Positions 28,036 to 37,057 of a stretch of 64,000 nt of DNA are shown here, one piece after another. The notes under the pieces were generated by a model that did no database searches, was not told the DNA's origin, and worked only from the letters and a program-made list of their open reading frames with translations. The position numbers and the translations under genes are program-made. The stretch's first letter is position 1. Each line of letters begins with the position of its first letter. The stretch covers positions 1 through 64,000 of the forward strand of contig NZ_JADZAJ010000039.1 of assembly GCF_020852615.1 (NCBI RefSeq). Reading direction: 5' to 3'. The stretch comes from Nitrosomonas sp. GTDB taxonomy: Bacteria > Pseudomonadota > Gammaproteobacteria > Burkholderiales > Nitrosomonadaceae.

Positions 28036-28210
28036 TTACGAAATGACGAGGCCGATGAAGCAATCCAGAGCACAACGCTGTCGAAAAATTTTACAGAATT
28101 CGCAGCGTCCCGGTTACACGGCTAATTAACTGGATCACCACGTCACGTTGCTCTTCGTAATGACGGGAAACGGCGTCATTATGACTGCCGCAGGCGTGAA
28201 ACAATCCAGC
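28036..28210. repeat. Degenerate palindromic interspersed repeat
   Basis: Three related segments: one ending GATGAAGCAATCCAG (28037-28068), an inverted relative CTGGATCACCACGTCACG...CTTCGTAATGACGG (28130-28166), and a third CGTCATTATGACTGCCG...AAACAATCCAG (28174-28209). They resemble the widespread 'TCATTGCGAGG...GAAGCAATCCAG' dispersed repeats of proteobacterial genomes, in a decayed state. They fill most of the 310-bp space 27919-28228 between the PEP-CTERM terminator and the EI24 gene; I see no gene there. Confidence 0.55.
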
Positions 28211-28228
28211 TGAGCCATGACTTGAAGA

Positions 28229-28948
28229 TCAGTCTGCCGTGCGGCGTAATTTTTCCAGTCGACTCAGTTCAAAGTGTACGAATGCGAGTGCTGTAAAGGT
28301 GGGGGAAAAAAAATTCAGGAAGGGTACAAATTGCAGCAGGCCGGTTAAAAGTCCGAGGCCCCAGCGCGCAGGTCGGTTGGCAGATGACAGTTTGTTCAGT
28401 TCGGTACTGTCAGCGTGTTCTGAAAGGGCATCGTAGAAGAACAGCCGCTGGTTCAGGTAGGCTGCAGCCAGCAAAGGGGCCAGCAGACCGATTCCGGTGA
28501 ACCATAAAGGAATAGTGGCTATCCAGAGAATGAAGAAAATGACGATTGCTGAAATGACGTTGCGCAAGCTGCCGGCTACGGTGCCGCCCCGCATTCTGGC
28601 CAGATCAGGGTAGTAGCGTTTTGCGACAAAATTGACCAGTGCCGGCATGGTGACCAGTGCCGTGATGACCAGGCTGGTGGTGATCGCCAGTGTGACAAAC
28701 AGGATGATATTGATGAGATTCTCCATACTGTCAGCGACGGCCTGCAGGCGAGAGGATTCCAGCCAGTTTTGCAGTGTGTCGGCCGGGATGATGGTTAATA
28801 CCCAGCCGGATAACGGCGTCCAGAGGTACATGCCGATCAGCCACCAGGAAGCGGCGGATACCAGCATTGGCCAGCTCCACAGCCATAACATGCGAGGGTT
28901 GAACAGATTCACCATGGCGCGTGAGAGCGCACTAAACAATCCTGCCAT
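28229..28948 (-). CDS. EI24-domain (CysZ-like) membrane protein
   Basis: 239 aa with about four to five membrane helices. The EI24/CysZ family pattern is seen in the N-terminal ALSRAMVNLFNPRML, the central NFVAKRYYPDLARM, and the C-terminal LLTGLLQFVPFLNFFSPTFTALAFVHFE. CysZ proteins carry sulfate, but most betaproteobacterial EI24 members are untested, so I do not assign a substrate. It is transcribed alone; 208 bp separate it from the divergent gene at 29157. Confidence 0.85.
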   Translation of the reverse strand: MAGLFSALSRAMVNLFNPRMLWLWSWPMLVSAASWWLIGMYLWTPLSGWVLTIIPADTLQNWLESSRLQAVADSMENLINIILFVTLAITTSLVITALVTMPALVNFVAKRYYPDLARMRGGTVAGSLRNVISAIVIFFILWIATIPLWFTGIGLLAPLLAAAYLNQRLFFYDALSEHADSTELNKLSSANRPARWGLGLLTGLLQFVPFLNFFSPTFTALAFVHFELSRLEKLRRTAD

Positions 28949-29156
28949 CAGACATCTCCCGGATCAGATAATTAAGTAATTTAAGCAATAGTTGATTGAA
29001 CCTGAAAACACCAGCCATTGTCCCCCGGCTATGTGTTTTTTCAGGACGGCGTATACTGGGTGGCGTGTGAAACCTTTATCAGAAGGCGTGGCCTAACAAG
29101 ACAGCATACAGGCGTACGGGTTTGGGCAGAAATTTATCATGGATAAGGGGGGCTGA

Positions 29157-29663
29157 GTGAAAAGGCTAAGCTGGTTTGGTTTGTCTCTGGTTCTGGCCGG
29201 CATGACAGGAAGCAGTATTTCCTGGGGACATAGCCGTGGGTATTCGCATGGATCTCACAATCATTACCGTGACCATTATTCAGGCAGGCGAAATTTTTCT
29301 CTGGGTATCGGTCTGGCAAGCACTTACGGTGCTTATGGCCACTACAGTTACCCAGTTGGAATTTATGGAAATTTTAACTACGGGCGGCCCTATTCCTATT
29401 ACCGCCAGCCATATTACCGGCCATACAGCTATCCTGACAGCCATTTTTACTGGCCCGCTTATCCTCCTGTTGTATATCCTCCGGTTGTGGTTGTTCCGGC
29501 TGATCCACCGGTTTATATCCAGCAGCCCGTGCGGCCGGCCCCTCCCCCGGCGCCTGCTGTTACCCGTTACTGGTACTATTGTGAAAATCCCGCTGGCTAT
29601 TACCCGGATGTGGAACGTTGCCCCGGTGGCTGGATAAAAGTTCCTCCCCAACCCGCCCAATAA
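29157..29663 (+). CDS. Small exported Tyr/Pro-rich protein
   Basis: 168 aa from GTG 29157, preceded by AAGGGGGG. A signal peptide (LSLVLAGMTGSSISWG) leads a His/Gly/Tyr-rich stretch (about 25-90) with repeated YxxPYSY-like motifs, then a Pro/Val-rich linker (YPPVVYPPVVVVP, then PAPPPAPA). A compact C-terminal motif follows with YWYYCENP...YYPDVERCPGGWIKVPP. The last motif with its two cysteines recurs in exported proteins of proteobacteria but has no known function. The composition suggests an unstructured envelope protein. It is 14 bp before a glycine-zipper lipoprotein, so the two are probably co-expressed. Confidence 0.8.
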   Translation: MKRLSWFGLSLVLAGMTGSSISWGHSRGYSHGSHNHYRDHYSGRRNFSLGIGLASTYGAYGHYSYPVGIYGNFNYGRPYSYYRQPYYRPYSYPDSHFYWPAYPPVVYPPVVVVPADPPVYIQQPVRPAPPPAPAVTRYWYYCENPAGYYPDVERCPGGWIKVPPQPAQ

Positions 29664-29677
29664 TGCAGGAGTATGTA

Positions 29678-30226
29678 ATGCGCTATTTTTCCAGATTGAT
29701 TGTGCTTTCAATGGCAGTTTCACTTGCGGCGTGTGTACATGTGCCGCTTGGGCCCAGCGTGATGGTGCTTCCGGGGGCTGGCAAGAGCTTCGATCAGTTT
29801 CGTAACGATGATTATTTATGCCGCCAGTTTGCCAGTCAGCAAACCAGTTATGAAACACCGAGGAACTCAGCTGCTTCCAGCGGTATGGAAAGTGCTGCTA
29901 TTGGCGCTGCTTTGGGAGCTGCTGCAGGTGCAGCACTGGGTGGCGGGCGTGGAGCGGCTGTGGGGGCGGGGTTGGGGTTGCTCGGAGGCGGGCTGGCGGG
30001 CAGCGGTACGGCACAATCTTCAGGTTCCATCAGCCAGGAGCGTTTTGATATCGCCTATATCCAGTGCATGTATGCCAATGGCCATCGTGTGCCGGTTCCC
30101 GGTGGCCTGGCAGAAGGGGTGGGGGGAAATGTCAATCAGGGAAATATGCCCTATCCATCTTCTTCCTCCGGCAGATATATCCCGCCGCCTCCCCCGGGTT
30201 ATCCGCCAGCCCCCCCGCCTTATTGA
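29678..30226 (+). CDS. Glycine-zipper lipoprotein
   Basis: 182 aa from ATG 29678; the open frame extends upstream into the previous gene, but the lipoprotein signal (SMAVSLAAC, lipobox Cys) fixes the start. After a short globular part with DDYLCRQFASQQ comes a glycine-zipper segment (about residues 70-110, GAALGAAAGAALGG and GLGLLGGGLAG). Next is SQERFDIAYIQCMYANGH, and then a Pro-rich tail (PPPPPGYPPAPPPY). Glycine-zipper lipoproteins insert in or line the outer membrane. The specific role is unknown. Confidence 0.82.
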   Translation: MRYFSRLIVLSMAVSLAACVHVPLGPSVMVLPGAGKSFDQFRNDDYLCRQFASQQTSYETPRNSAASSGMESAAIGAALGAAAGAALGGGRGAAVGAGLGLLGGGLAGSGTAQSSGSISQERFDIAYIQCMYANGHRVPVPGGLAEGVGGNVNQGNMPYPSSSSGRYIPPPPPGYPPAPPPY

Positions 30227-30392
30227 GGCATGACGTTTGCAAATCCCGGTGCAGGTAATTACATTGATTTAATGTGTTAAAATCCGGGGGCGGGTCTTCC
30301 GGGCAAGGGCGGGTTTACTTTTTCCAACCGATTGCCGGAAGTTTTCGCTTCAGGAAATATTGTTTTAATGAACTTTAGTCAAGGAGAAACAC

Positions 30393-30629
30393 GTGGCATC
30401 AAAAGCTATTTTCTATCATGCGGGTTGTCCGGTTTGTATATCAGCTGAGCATACGATTGCTGATGCGATTGACACTTCAAAATATACCGTTGAGAAAGTG
30501 CATCTGGGAACAGATAAAGCACGTATCGCCGAAGCTGAGAAAGCCGGTGTGAAGTCGGTTCCGGCACTCGTTATTGATGGCACGGCATTCCATATCAATT
30601 TTGGTGCGGGTATTGCTGACCTGAAGTAA
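30393..30629 (+). CDS. Thioredoxin-fold small protein with CPVC motif
   Basis: 78 aa from GTG 30393 with an AAGGAG site nine bases upstream. It has a thioredoxin/glutaredoxin-like layout: a first strand (KAIFYHAG), a redox motif CPVC at residues 12-15, and the cis-proline segment VKSVPALVIDG. It is shorter than normal glutaredoxins. It has no signal peptide, so it is cytoplasmic. A thiol-disulfide or metal-handling role is likely, but the partner is unknown. It is a single-gene unit ending at the terminator at 30687. Confidence 0.85.
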   Translation: MASKAIFYHAGCPVCISAEHTIADAIDTSKYTVEKVHLGTDKARIAEAEKAGVKSVPALVIDGTAFHINFGAGIADLK

Positions 30630-30686
30630 TGATGATGCAGTTGGCAAAACGCCAGCGTTAACAGAGTACGTTACTGCTTGCATCTT

Positions 30687-30718
30687 AAAGGGGTCTTGGA
30701 AGGAAAAGACCCCTTTTT
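30687..30718 (+). terminator. Intrinsic terminator after the CPVC protein gene
   Basis: AAAGGGGTCTT (30687-30697) pairs with AAGACCCCTTT (30706-30716) across an 8-nt loop, followed by T residues. It lies between two convergent genes and, with the A-run on its left side, may serve rsmB as well. Confidence 0.85.
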
Positions 30719-30742
30719 GTTGGTACTGTTATTTTTGTGCTG

Positions 30743-32002
30743 TTATTTTGAACGTTCCAGCACGGCGGCAAAGAAGCCATCAGTATTGTGGTGAAGCGGA
30801 GAGAGCTGTAAATATTCACCGGTATCTGGCAGGTTGATTTTTTGCTGTGCAAGCAGTTCTCCACAGTGGTGTGCGGAAAACTGCGGGTGATCTGCCAGAA
30901 ACTGCCCGATAATCTGCTGGTTTTCTTCCGGAAGCGGGCTGCAGGTAGCATAAACCAGGCGCCCCCCGGGCTTGAGTAAACTGGCAGCTGCTGTAAGAAT
31001 GGCTAACTGCTTCTTTTGTAATTCTTCAATACTTTCCGGACTTTGCCGCCATTTCAAATCGGGGTTGCGGCGCAAAGTGCCAAGTCCGCTGCAGGGCGCA
31101 TCTACCAATACCCGATCAATTTTGCCAGCCAGCCGTTTCAGCTTGATATCCCGCTCACTATCGATACGTTGCGGGTGCACGTTTGACAGCCCGGATCGCT
31201 TGAGGCGCGGTTTAAGGTTGTTGAGCCGTTTCTCGGAGACATCAAAAGCATACAGGCGCCCGTGTGAATGCATGAGTGCTCCCAGCAGCAATGTTTTGCC
31301 GCCTGCTCCTGCACAAAAATCCACTACCATCTCACCGCGTTTGGGGGCAAGCAAAAACCCCAGAATTTGACTGCCTTCGTCCTGTACTTCGATTTTTCCG
31401 GACAGAAACAATGTATTCCGGTTAATGGCGGGTTTTCCGGTAACGCGAATGCCAACCGGGGAAAAGGGGGTAGGCTGTGCTTCGATTCCCTGCTGTTCCA
31501 GTTCATCCAGTACTTCCTCACGTCCGGCAAGCAGACTGTTGACGCGAAGATCCAGCGGTGCTGGCTGTTGCAACGCCTGACCCATGCGTAAAATTGCTTC
31601 ATCTGACCAGGATTTTTGTAATTTTTCCACCAGCCATTCCGGAAACTCCGCACGGATGAAAAGCGGCTGTTCTTCCAGCTTAACAGCTTTGATTTGCTGG
31701 ATCCATTTCACCTCAACTTCCCGGATGAGCGGGGCCAGTTCCCGCAGATTCATACCCTGAAATCTTGTCAGATAAGCCAGTACCAGTTCACGGGCGGTTG
31801 CTTTACCAACCAGTTTTTCCAGAAAATAACGGCGCCGCAACAGGCCGAACACTGTTTCCGCAATCATGCTCCGGTCGTTTTGTCCCAGCAGGGGGTGATC
31901 CTGAAAAAATTGCCGTAACAGTACATCGGCAGGGGCGGGCAGGGGTAATACTTTACGCACGGCAGCAATCAGTAATTTCAGTTGTTCAGGAGTGAGTCGC
32001 AT
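30743..32002 (-). CDS. rsmB: 16S rRNA m5C967 methyltransferase RsmB
   Basis: 419 aa. The N-terminal NusB-like RNA-binding domain covers about residues 1-140, and a SAM-dependent methyltransferase domain follows: VDFCAGAGGKTLLLG (SAM), DAPCSGLGTLRRNPD with the release cysteine, and ATCSPLPEENQ with the nucleophilic cysteine. It is upstream of no fmt/def here; instead the DUF3108, purN and purM genes lie behind it on the same strand (16-bp gap), so it may be the last gene of that operon. Confidence 0.95.
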   Translation of the reverse strand: MRLTPEQLKLLIAAVRKVLPLPAPADVLLRQFFQDHPLLGQNDRSMIAETVFGLLRRRYFLEKLVGKATARELVLAYLTRFQGMNLRELAPLIREVEVKWIQQIKAVKLEEQPLFIRAEFPEWLVEKLQKSWSDEAILRMGQALQQPAPLDLRVNSLLAGREEVLDELEQQGIEAQPTPFSPVGIRVTGKPAINRNTLFLSGKIEVQDEGSQILGFLLAPKRGEMVVDFCAGAGGKTLLLGALMHSHGRLYAFDVSEKRLNNLKPRLKRSGLSNVHPQRIDSERDIKLKRLAGKIDRVLVDAPCSGLGTLRRNPDLKWRQSPESIEELQKKQLAILTAAASLLKPGGRLVYATCSPLPEENQQIIGQFLADHPQFSAHHCGELLAQQKINLPDTGEYLQLSPLHHNTDGFFAAVLERSK

Positions 32003-32018
32003 AAATGATCAGTTTGAA

Positions 32019-32744
32019 TTACCGGGTGGTGTTGTTTGCGGGTGTGTAGTCGATTTTTGTGACAATACGATCAATTTCCAGTCCATCTTTTTCGGTGGAA
32101 ATAATGCGAACAGGCAGCAGATGATGTGCGGTGGCCAGCCAGATTTTTTTTCTGGATGGATTGTCCTGATCCTGCTGTTTTGTCAGCACGATCGTAGAAA
32201 GTTTACCCATGGGGGTATCCAGCAGCTCGCGGGTAACGGTGTAATGGTTTTGCTGCAGGATGCGGTAATCAGTTTCATGCACGACCAGTGTCTTGCCGGG
32301 TGGTGGAGTGAACATGAAATGGTAACCAAAGCTTAATTCATCGAGTGTCCCGTTCGGCAGATTTTGTACTATTTCCAGGCCTTTACGGCGGTAAATAATA
32401 TGTTTTCCGCTCCAGTCAAATTCGACTTCACGTGCCGGTTTTCCGCCACGCTGATCAGTAAAGCGCAATGGTTTCATCCCTTTGCGCGGCATGATTGTTC
32501 CTTCGCTGTGGCGGTGAATGCTGCCGCGCTTGATCAGCCTGAGCAATCCGCTGGCTGAAGCCTCGCTGTTGATAGCGTAGTGCTGAACGCCGTTTTCCTT
32601 CCGCAGGAGCAGTGTTTCGTGCGCTTTACCCTGCCCGATGCTGCCATTGAGGGTGTACTCGATATCAATACGTTCAGGCAGATTTTCCGCCCGGGCGGCA
32701 ATACCTGCCCATAAGCACAGCACGAGGGTTAACAGTCGTTTCAT
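32019..32744 (-). CDS. DUF3108 family periplasmic protein
   Basis: 241 aa from ATG 32744. The start overlaps the purN stop as ATGA and opens a signal peptide (LLTLVLCLWAGIAARA); an ATG seven codons upstream is less likely. The DUF3108 pattern is seen in the IEYTLNGSIGQGKAHETLLL strand region, FDWSGKHIIYRR, and VHETDYRILQQNHY. Members are exported beta-rich proteins of unknown function, often next to purN in betaproteobacteria. Confidence 0.85.
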   Translation of the reverse strand: MKRLLTLVLCLWAGIAARAENLPERIDIEYTLNGSIGQGKAHETLLLRKENGVQHYAINSEASASGLLRLIKRGSIHRHSEGTIMPRKGMKPLRFTDQRGGKPAREVEFDWSGKHIIYRRKGLEIVQNLPNGTLDELSFGYHFMFTPPPGKTLVVHETDYRILQQNHYTVTRELLDTPMGKLSTIVLTKQQDQDNPSRKKIWLATAHHLLPVRIISTEKDGLEIDRIVTKIDYTPANNTTR

Positions 32745-33373
32745 AATTTGATTTCGGGTGAACATAAAACTGTCTGCCCATCACTGGCTGATGAGATTTC
32801 GACACGATTTCCCGTCAGGGCAAGTTGCCCCTGCAGAAACCAGCGCACTGCCTGCGGATAAATACGATGTTCCTGTGCGAGCACTCTGGCGGCAAGTGTT
32901 GCAGACGTATCTCCGGTTAACACGGGTACGGCGGCCTGAATAATGATCGGGCCGTAATCCAGTTTCGATGTAACAAAATGCACCGTGCAGCCGTGGATTC
33001 TGACGCCTTCCTCCAGCGCACGTTCGTGAGTGTTCAGCCCGGGAAATGCCGGAAGCAGAGAAGGGTGAATGTTGATTAGCCGGCCCTGATAATGATCTAC
33101 AAAAAATGTCGACAGGATGCGCATGAATCCCGCCAGCACGACCAGATCGGGCTGGTAGGTATCAATGATTGCGGCCAGTGCGGTATCAAAAGCTTCCCGG
33201 TCGGGGAAGGTGCGGTGATTGATTGCCTGGGTCGGAATGCCGTGTGACCGGGCAAACAACAGTCCTTCTGCTGTCGGGTTGTTGCTGATGACCGCTGCGA
33301 CCGGCAGACCGGCTTCCAGTAGCGCCCGCATATTGCTGCCGCGTCCGGAAATCAGGATAACCACTGACGCCAT
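32741..33373 (-). CDS. purN: Phosphoribosylglycinamide formyltransferase PurN
   Basis: 210 aa from ATG 33373, with AAGGAAAG ahead; the open frame runs 24 codons further but the family N-terminus (VVILISGRGSNMRALLEA) fixes the start. It formylates GAR using 10-formyl-THF in purine synthesis. Catalytic segment: INIHPSLLPAFPG with His, preceded by LAGFMRIL, and followed by GCTVHFV and DYGPIIIQ. It lies 11 bp after purM. Confidence 0.96.
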   Translation of the reverse strand: MASVVILISGRGSNMRALLEAGLPVAAVISNNPTAEGLLFARSHGIPTQAINHRTFPDREAFDTALAAIIDTYQPDLVVLAGFMRILSTFFVDHYQGRLINIHPSLLPAFPGLNTHERALEEGVRIHGCTVHFVTSKLDYGPIIIQAAVPVLTGDTSATLAARVLAQEHRIYPQAVRWFLQGQLALTGNRVEISSASDGQTVLCSPEIKL

Positions 33374-33384
33374 GACACTTTCCT

Positions 33385-34440
33385 TCAAATGATAATAATC
33401 GGTGCGGTTCCCGGCTGGCGGGACTGGATGGTACCGACCTGCCATACGGTTTCTCCGGTATTGCGCAGGATTCTGGCGGCGATCCCGGCATGTTCCGGTG
33501 CAACAATGACAATCATACCGATACCACAGTTGAAAACGCGCTGCATTTCTTCTTCAGCAACGTTACCGTGCTGCTGCAGCCAGTCGAACAGAGGAGGACG
33601 CACCCATGTGCTGCGATCAATGTGTGCCGTGACATCGTCGGGCAGAACGCGCGGGATATTTTCCAGCAGCCCGCCGCCGGTAATATGTGCCAACCCTTTG
33701 ACGGGCAATTCGGCCATCAGCGCCAGCAGGGATTTCACATAAATACGGGTAGGCATCAGCAGTGCATCAATCAGGCTGGTTTCGCCCAGCCGGGTATCGG
33801 GCTGTACTGCATTGAGCTCAAGAATTTTGCGAATCAGTGAAAAACCGTTGGAATGCGGGCCGCTGGAGGCAATGCCCAGCACGACATCATTTGCCCTGAT
33901 GCCGGAGCCGTTGATAATCTGATCTTTTTCCACGACACCGACAGCGAAGCCGGCCAGATCATATTCCCCTTCAGGATACATGCCGGGCATTTCTGCGGTT
34001 TCTCCCCCGATCAGCGCACAACCGGCATCCTCACAGCCGCGGGCAATTCCCTGGATCACCTGTGCGGCAGTGTCCACATCCAGTCTGCCGCAGGCAAAAT
34101 AATCCAGAAAAAACAATGGCTCGGCACCCTGCACCAGGATGTCATTCACACTCATTGCCACCAGATCAATACCAACGGTTGCGTGCCGTGCGTATTGAAA
34201 AGCCAGCTTGAGTTTGGTGCCGACCCCATCGGTACCGGATACCAGCACCGGCTGACGATATTTTTTGGGAACTTCGAATAATGCGCCAAATCCGCCGATT
34301 CCTCCCAATGCTTCCGGGCGGAGTGTCCGCTTTGCCAATGGCCTGATAATTTCCACCAAACGGTTGCCGGCATCAATATCAACACCGGATGAGCGGTAGG
34401 AAATCGGGTTTGTGTCTGGGGGTGAGTTGGGGGAAGTCAA
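33385..34440 (-). CDS. purM: Phosphoribosylformylglycinamidine cyclo-ligase PurM
   Basis: 351 aa. Closes the imidazole ring to form AIR. Landmarks: [14 protein letters not shown] at the N-terminus, the glycine-rich [48 protein letters not shown], and [16 protein letters not shown]. It heads the purM-purN-DUF3108-rsmB run, divergent from the AI-2E permease gene (59-bp gap). Confidence 0.97.
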   Translation of the reverse strand: MTSPNSPPDTNPISYRSSGVDIDAGNRLVEIIRPLAKRTLRPEALGGIGGFGALFEVPKKYRQPVLVSGTDGVGTKLKLAFQYARHATVGIDLVAMSVNDILVQGAEPLFFLDYFACGRLDVDTAAQVIQGIARGCEDAGCALIGGETAEMPGMYPEGEYDLAGFAVGVVEKDQIINGSGIRANDVVLGIASSGPHSNGFSLIRKILELNAVQPDTRLGETSLIDALLMPTRIYVKSLLALMAELPVKGLAHITGGGLLENIPRVLPDDVTAHIDRSTWVRPPLFDWLQQHGNVAEEEMQRVFNCGIGMIVIVAPEHAGIAARILRNTGETVWQVGTIQSRQPGTAPIIII

Positions 34441-34499
34441 GTTGAGTTCTCGCAGGGTTAAGGCTAGAGTGCAGCTTTTGAAGCGTGATTTTACCGTAA

Positions 34500-35558
34500 A
34501 TGAACGATAAATATTCCCAGGATTCCCGCTTTCTCTGGTATCTGGCAGTGATTGGCACGATCAGCGCGCTGATCTACCTGCTCAGCCCGATTCTCACCCC
34601 TTTCCTTCTGGCAGCAGTCATTGCCTATATCTGTAATCCGCTGGTTACCTGGCTCGAAGCCAGAAAAATCCCCAGAACGCTAAGTACAATTTTCGTCATG
34701 CTCATGACAATGGGAATATTTATTGCCATGGTGCTGATTCTGTTTCCCCTGTTTGAAAAAGAAGTGGCACGGCTGATTGAACAGGTTCCGTTTTTTCTGG
34801 ATCTGGTGAAAAACCAGTTTATTCCCTGGCTGGAAAATAATTTCAACATCGAGCTTCAGATTGATATTGCCTCCCTCAAAGAGATGCTGGCGGAGCACTG
34901 GAAAAGTGCTGGCGGCGTGGCTGCGCAGGTGTTGCCATCGCTGAAAAGTGGCGGCCTGATCCTGCTGGCGTTTCTGATGAATCTGGTGCTGGTGCCGGTT
35001 GTGCTGTTTTACCTGTTACGGGACTGGAACAACCTGGTTAAACAGGTGGGCGAACTGATTCCCCCCGTCTGGCAAAAACAGGTTTTCAGCCTGGCGCGGG
35101 ATACAGATAGCGTACTGGCTGAATTCATGCGTGGAGAAACAGCGGTGATTACCATCATGAGTGTTTATTATGTGACAGGGTTATGGCTGGTCAAGCTGGA
35201 GTTTGCTTTACCGATCGGGCTGATATCCGGAATCCTGGTATTCGTCCCCTATTTGGGAACCATTACCGGACTGGCACTGGCGACCTTTGCCGCCATTACG
35301 CAATTTCAGGACGGGAGCGGCGTACTGACTGTCTGGGCGGTGGTGGGAACAGGACAGTTGCTGGAAAGTATGCTGATTACGCCCCGGCTGGTGGGGGAAC
35401 GTATCGGTCTGCACCCGGTGGCGGTGATCTTTTCATTACTGGCGTTTGGCCAGCTGTTTGGTTTTATCGGGATTTTGCTGGCATTGCCGGTCAGTGCAGT
35501 TTTGCTCGTCCTGCTCCGGCATTTGCATGCGCAATATATGGAAACGATGAAAGAGTGA
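34500..35558 (+). CDS. AI-2E family transporter (PerM-like)
   Basis: 352 aa with about seven to eight membrane helices. AI-2E/PerM family signatures: [22 protein letters not shown] in short overlapping pieces at the N-terminus, [23 protein letters not shown], and [26 protein letters not shown] near the C-terminus. Members are inner-membrane permeases; the substrate is unknown in most cases. The gene is divergent from purM, a frequent arrangement in proteobacteria, and ends 2 bp before the lipoprotein gene. Confidence 0.92.
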   Translation: MNDKYSQDSRFLWYLAVIGTISALIYLLSPILTPFLLAAVIAYICNPLVTWLEARKIPRTLSTIFVMLMTMGIFIAMVLILFPLFEKEVARLIEQVPFFLDLVKNQFIPWLENNFNIELQIDIASLKEMLAEHWKSAGGVAAQVLPSLKSGGLILLAFLMNLVLVPVVLFYLLRDWNNLVKQVGELIPPVWQKQVFSLARDTDSVLAEFMRGETAVITIMSVYYVTGLWLVKLEFALPIGLISGILVFVPYLGTITGLALATFAAITQFQDGSGVLTVWAVVGTGQLLESMLITPRLVGERIGLHPVAVIFSLLAFGQLFGFIGILLALPVSAVLLVLLRHLHAQYMETMKE

Positions 35559-35560
35559 AA

Positions 35561-36952
35561 ATGCGTACCGTTCTGGCTGTTTTCACTGTTACAACGCTTT
35601 CAGGCTGTTTGTCTCCGATTGCACTGAATCGGGCGGTGGAACTTTACGATCAGGCTGCCATCCAGTCGGAATCAAAGCTGCTTCTGGTCAACCTGGCGCG
35701 TGCACAGCACCACGAACCGATCCATTTCACGCGGGTTTCAAGTATTGCAGCAACATTCAGTTTCAGTGCGAACGCAGGCGCCACACCGGCGCTGACCGGA
35801 GAGCGTGGCGGCCTGCTGGCTCCTGTTTTTGGTGGCGGGGTTTCAGAAAATCCTACTTTCAGTATTGATCCGATTGCAGGTGATGAATTTACCAAACGCC
35901 TGCTGACCCCCTTCAGTCAGCACAAGCTGATGCTCCTGCTGCGCCAGCACTACGATATTGACCTGATGCTGCGAATGATGGCCCAGGAAGTTCATTTGCA
36001 TGATCCCGAACCCTATCCTGCGGCCCGGGGTATACCACCTGCTGCTGACGGGCGGGGACATCATCCGCGCAGATTGCACTGTGATGCAAAAAAAGAGGAT
36101 TGGGAGGGTGGGGGCAGGAAGGCAGGCAAATCTGATCGAATTGCAGCAGACCGGCCTGCTCCGGATTTTCAGCTTACCCGGGAGCAGGAGCGCCGGATGC
36201 GTTACCGGCAGCACGTTCATCAGACCCGAGCGACTTATCGCAATAATCCATCAGATCGTGTCGGGTATGAAACATTTCGGCGCATCGTCCTGCACCTTTC
36301 AGCAATCCAGGATCAGAAAAAACTGTATGCCGAACCGCTGGTATATGAACGCAGCTGGGAAATTGCAGATAGCAGTGTTTCGGCTGAAGGACTTTTTTAT
36401 GCCATCGAAAATGATTTTGCCGTAAACCATGACCGGGAAAAGCATACCTATACACTGAGCAAACAGCTGCCTGGCCCCATCCTTATTACCAATTATGACC
36501 CTAATATTCTTTGCTGTGAGGAACGGGCTGATCTGGACGATCTGATCAATCCGTGGATCGAAAATGATGTTGCTTTTGATATCCGGCCAGGCTATCCGGG
36601 TGGAGAATGGCCGATCCGGGGTACATTCCGGCTCAGAAGTTTTCATACGATCCTTAATTTTCTCAGCCATGCGCTGGGAGAGGAAAAAGAGTACTACGTG
36701 GAAAAAGATCCGCGTACTCCGCCCATTACCGGAAATGAAAATCCCGTGCAGACCCTGGGAATGATTGTTACCGGTAAATTGCCGGATGGTGTTGATATAT
36801 TCGCCCGTTCACACGGCAAGTATTACGCAGTGGATACGACAGGCGCGGATGCACACTGGAACCGGAATGCTTTTCAGCTGCTTTATGTTTTATTCCGGAT
36901 GACAGTAACCGACACCAAACCGCCGGGTATGCCAATCACGATTGCAAAATAA
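35561..36952 (+). CDS. Unrecognised lipoprotein
   Basis: 463 aa from ATG 35561 (GTG 35555 is an alternative); an open frame extending back to 35183 lies inside the permease gene in another frame. A lipoprotein signal (VLAVFTVTTLSGC) anchors it. Residues 20-145 look globular (LLLVNLARAQHHEPIHFTRV), as do about 235-463 (FRRIVLHLSAIQDQ, then GTFRLRSFHTILNFLSHALG). Between them, about 147-215 is a low-complexity Arg/Gly/Ala/Asp-rich stretch that does not look like folded protein, and the +1-shifted frame is open there too. This could be a lineage-specific insertion or a pair of compensating frameshifts. No function assigned. Confidence 0.7.
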   Translation: MRTVLAVFTVTTLSGCLSPIALNRAVELYDQAAIQSESKLLLVNLARAQHHEPIHFTRVSSIAATFSFSANAGATPALTGERGGLLAPVFGGGVSENPTFSIDPIAGDEFTKRLLTPFSQHKLMLLLRQHYDIDLMLRMMAQEVHLHDPEPYPAARGIPPAADGRGHHPRRLHCDAKKEDWEGGGRKAGKSDRIAADRPAPDFQLTREQERRMRYRQHVHQTRATYRNNPSDRVGYETFRRIVLHLSAIQDQKKLYAEPLVYERSWEIADSSVSAEGLFYAIENDFAVNHDREKHTYTLSKQLPGPILITNYDPNILCCEERADLDDLINPWIENDVAFDIRPGYPGGEWPIRGTFRLRSFHTILNFLSHALGEEKEYYVEKDPRTPPITGNENPVQTLGMIVTGKLPDGVDIFARSHGKYYAVDTTGADAHWNRNAFQLLYVLFRMTVTDTKPPGMPITIAK

Positions 36953-37057
36953 AGATCCTGCCCCGGCAAACTTCATGAAAGCGGTATTCTCCCGCCAATA
37001 ATCTGGCGGCAGGTTACTCGTGTAAAATCATGGTTTTTATTCGACGGGCAAATTCCA

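Noticed and set aside
34552-34567. TGGCACG...GCGC match to a sigma-54 promoter
   Set aside because: It is inside the AI-2E permease coding region near its start, with poor -12 context; coincidence is more likely.
35183-35560. Long N-terminal extension of the lipoprotein gene
   Set aside because: It overlaps the well-supported permease gene in another frame; the lipoprotein signal at 35561 gives a natural start.
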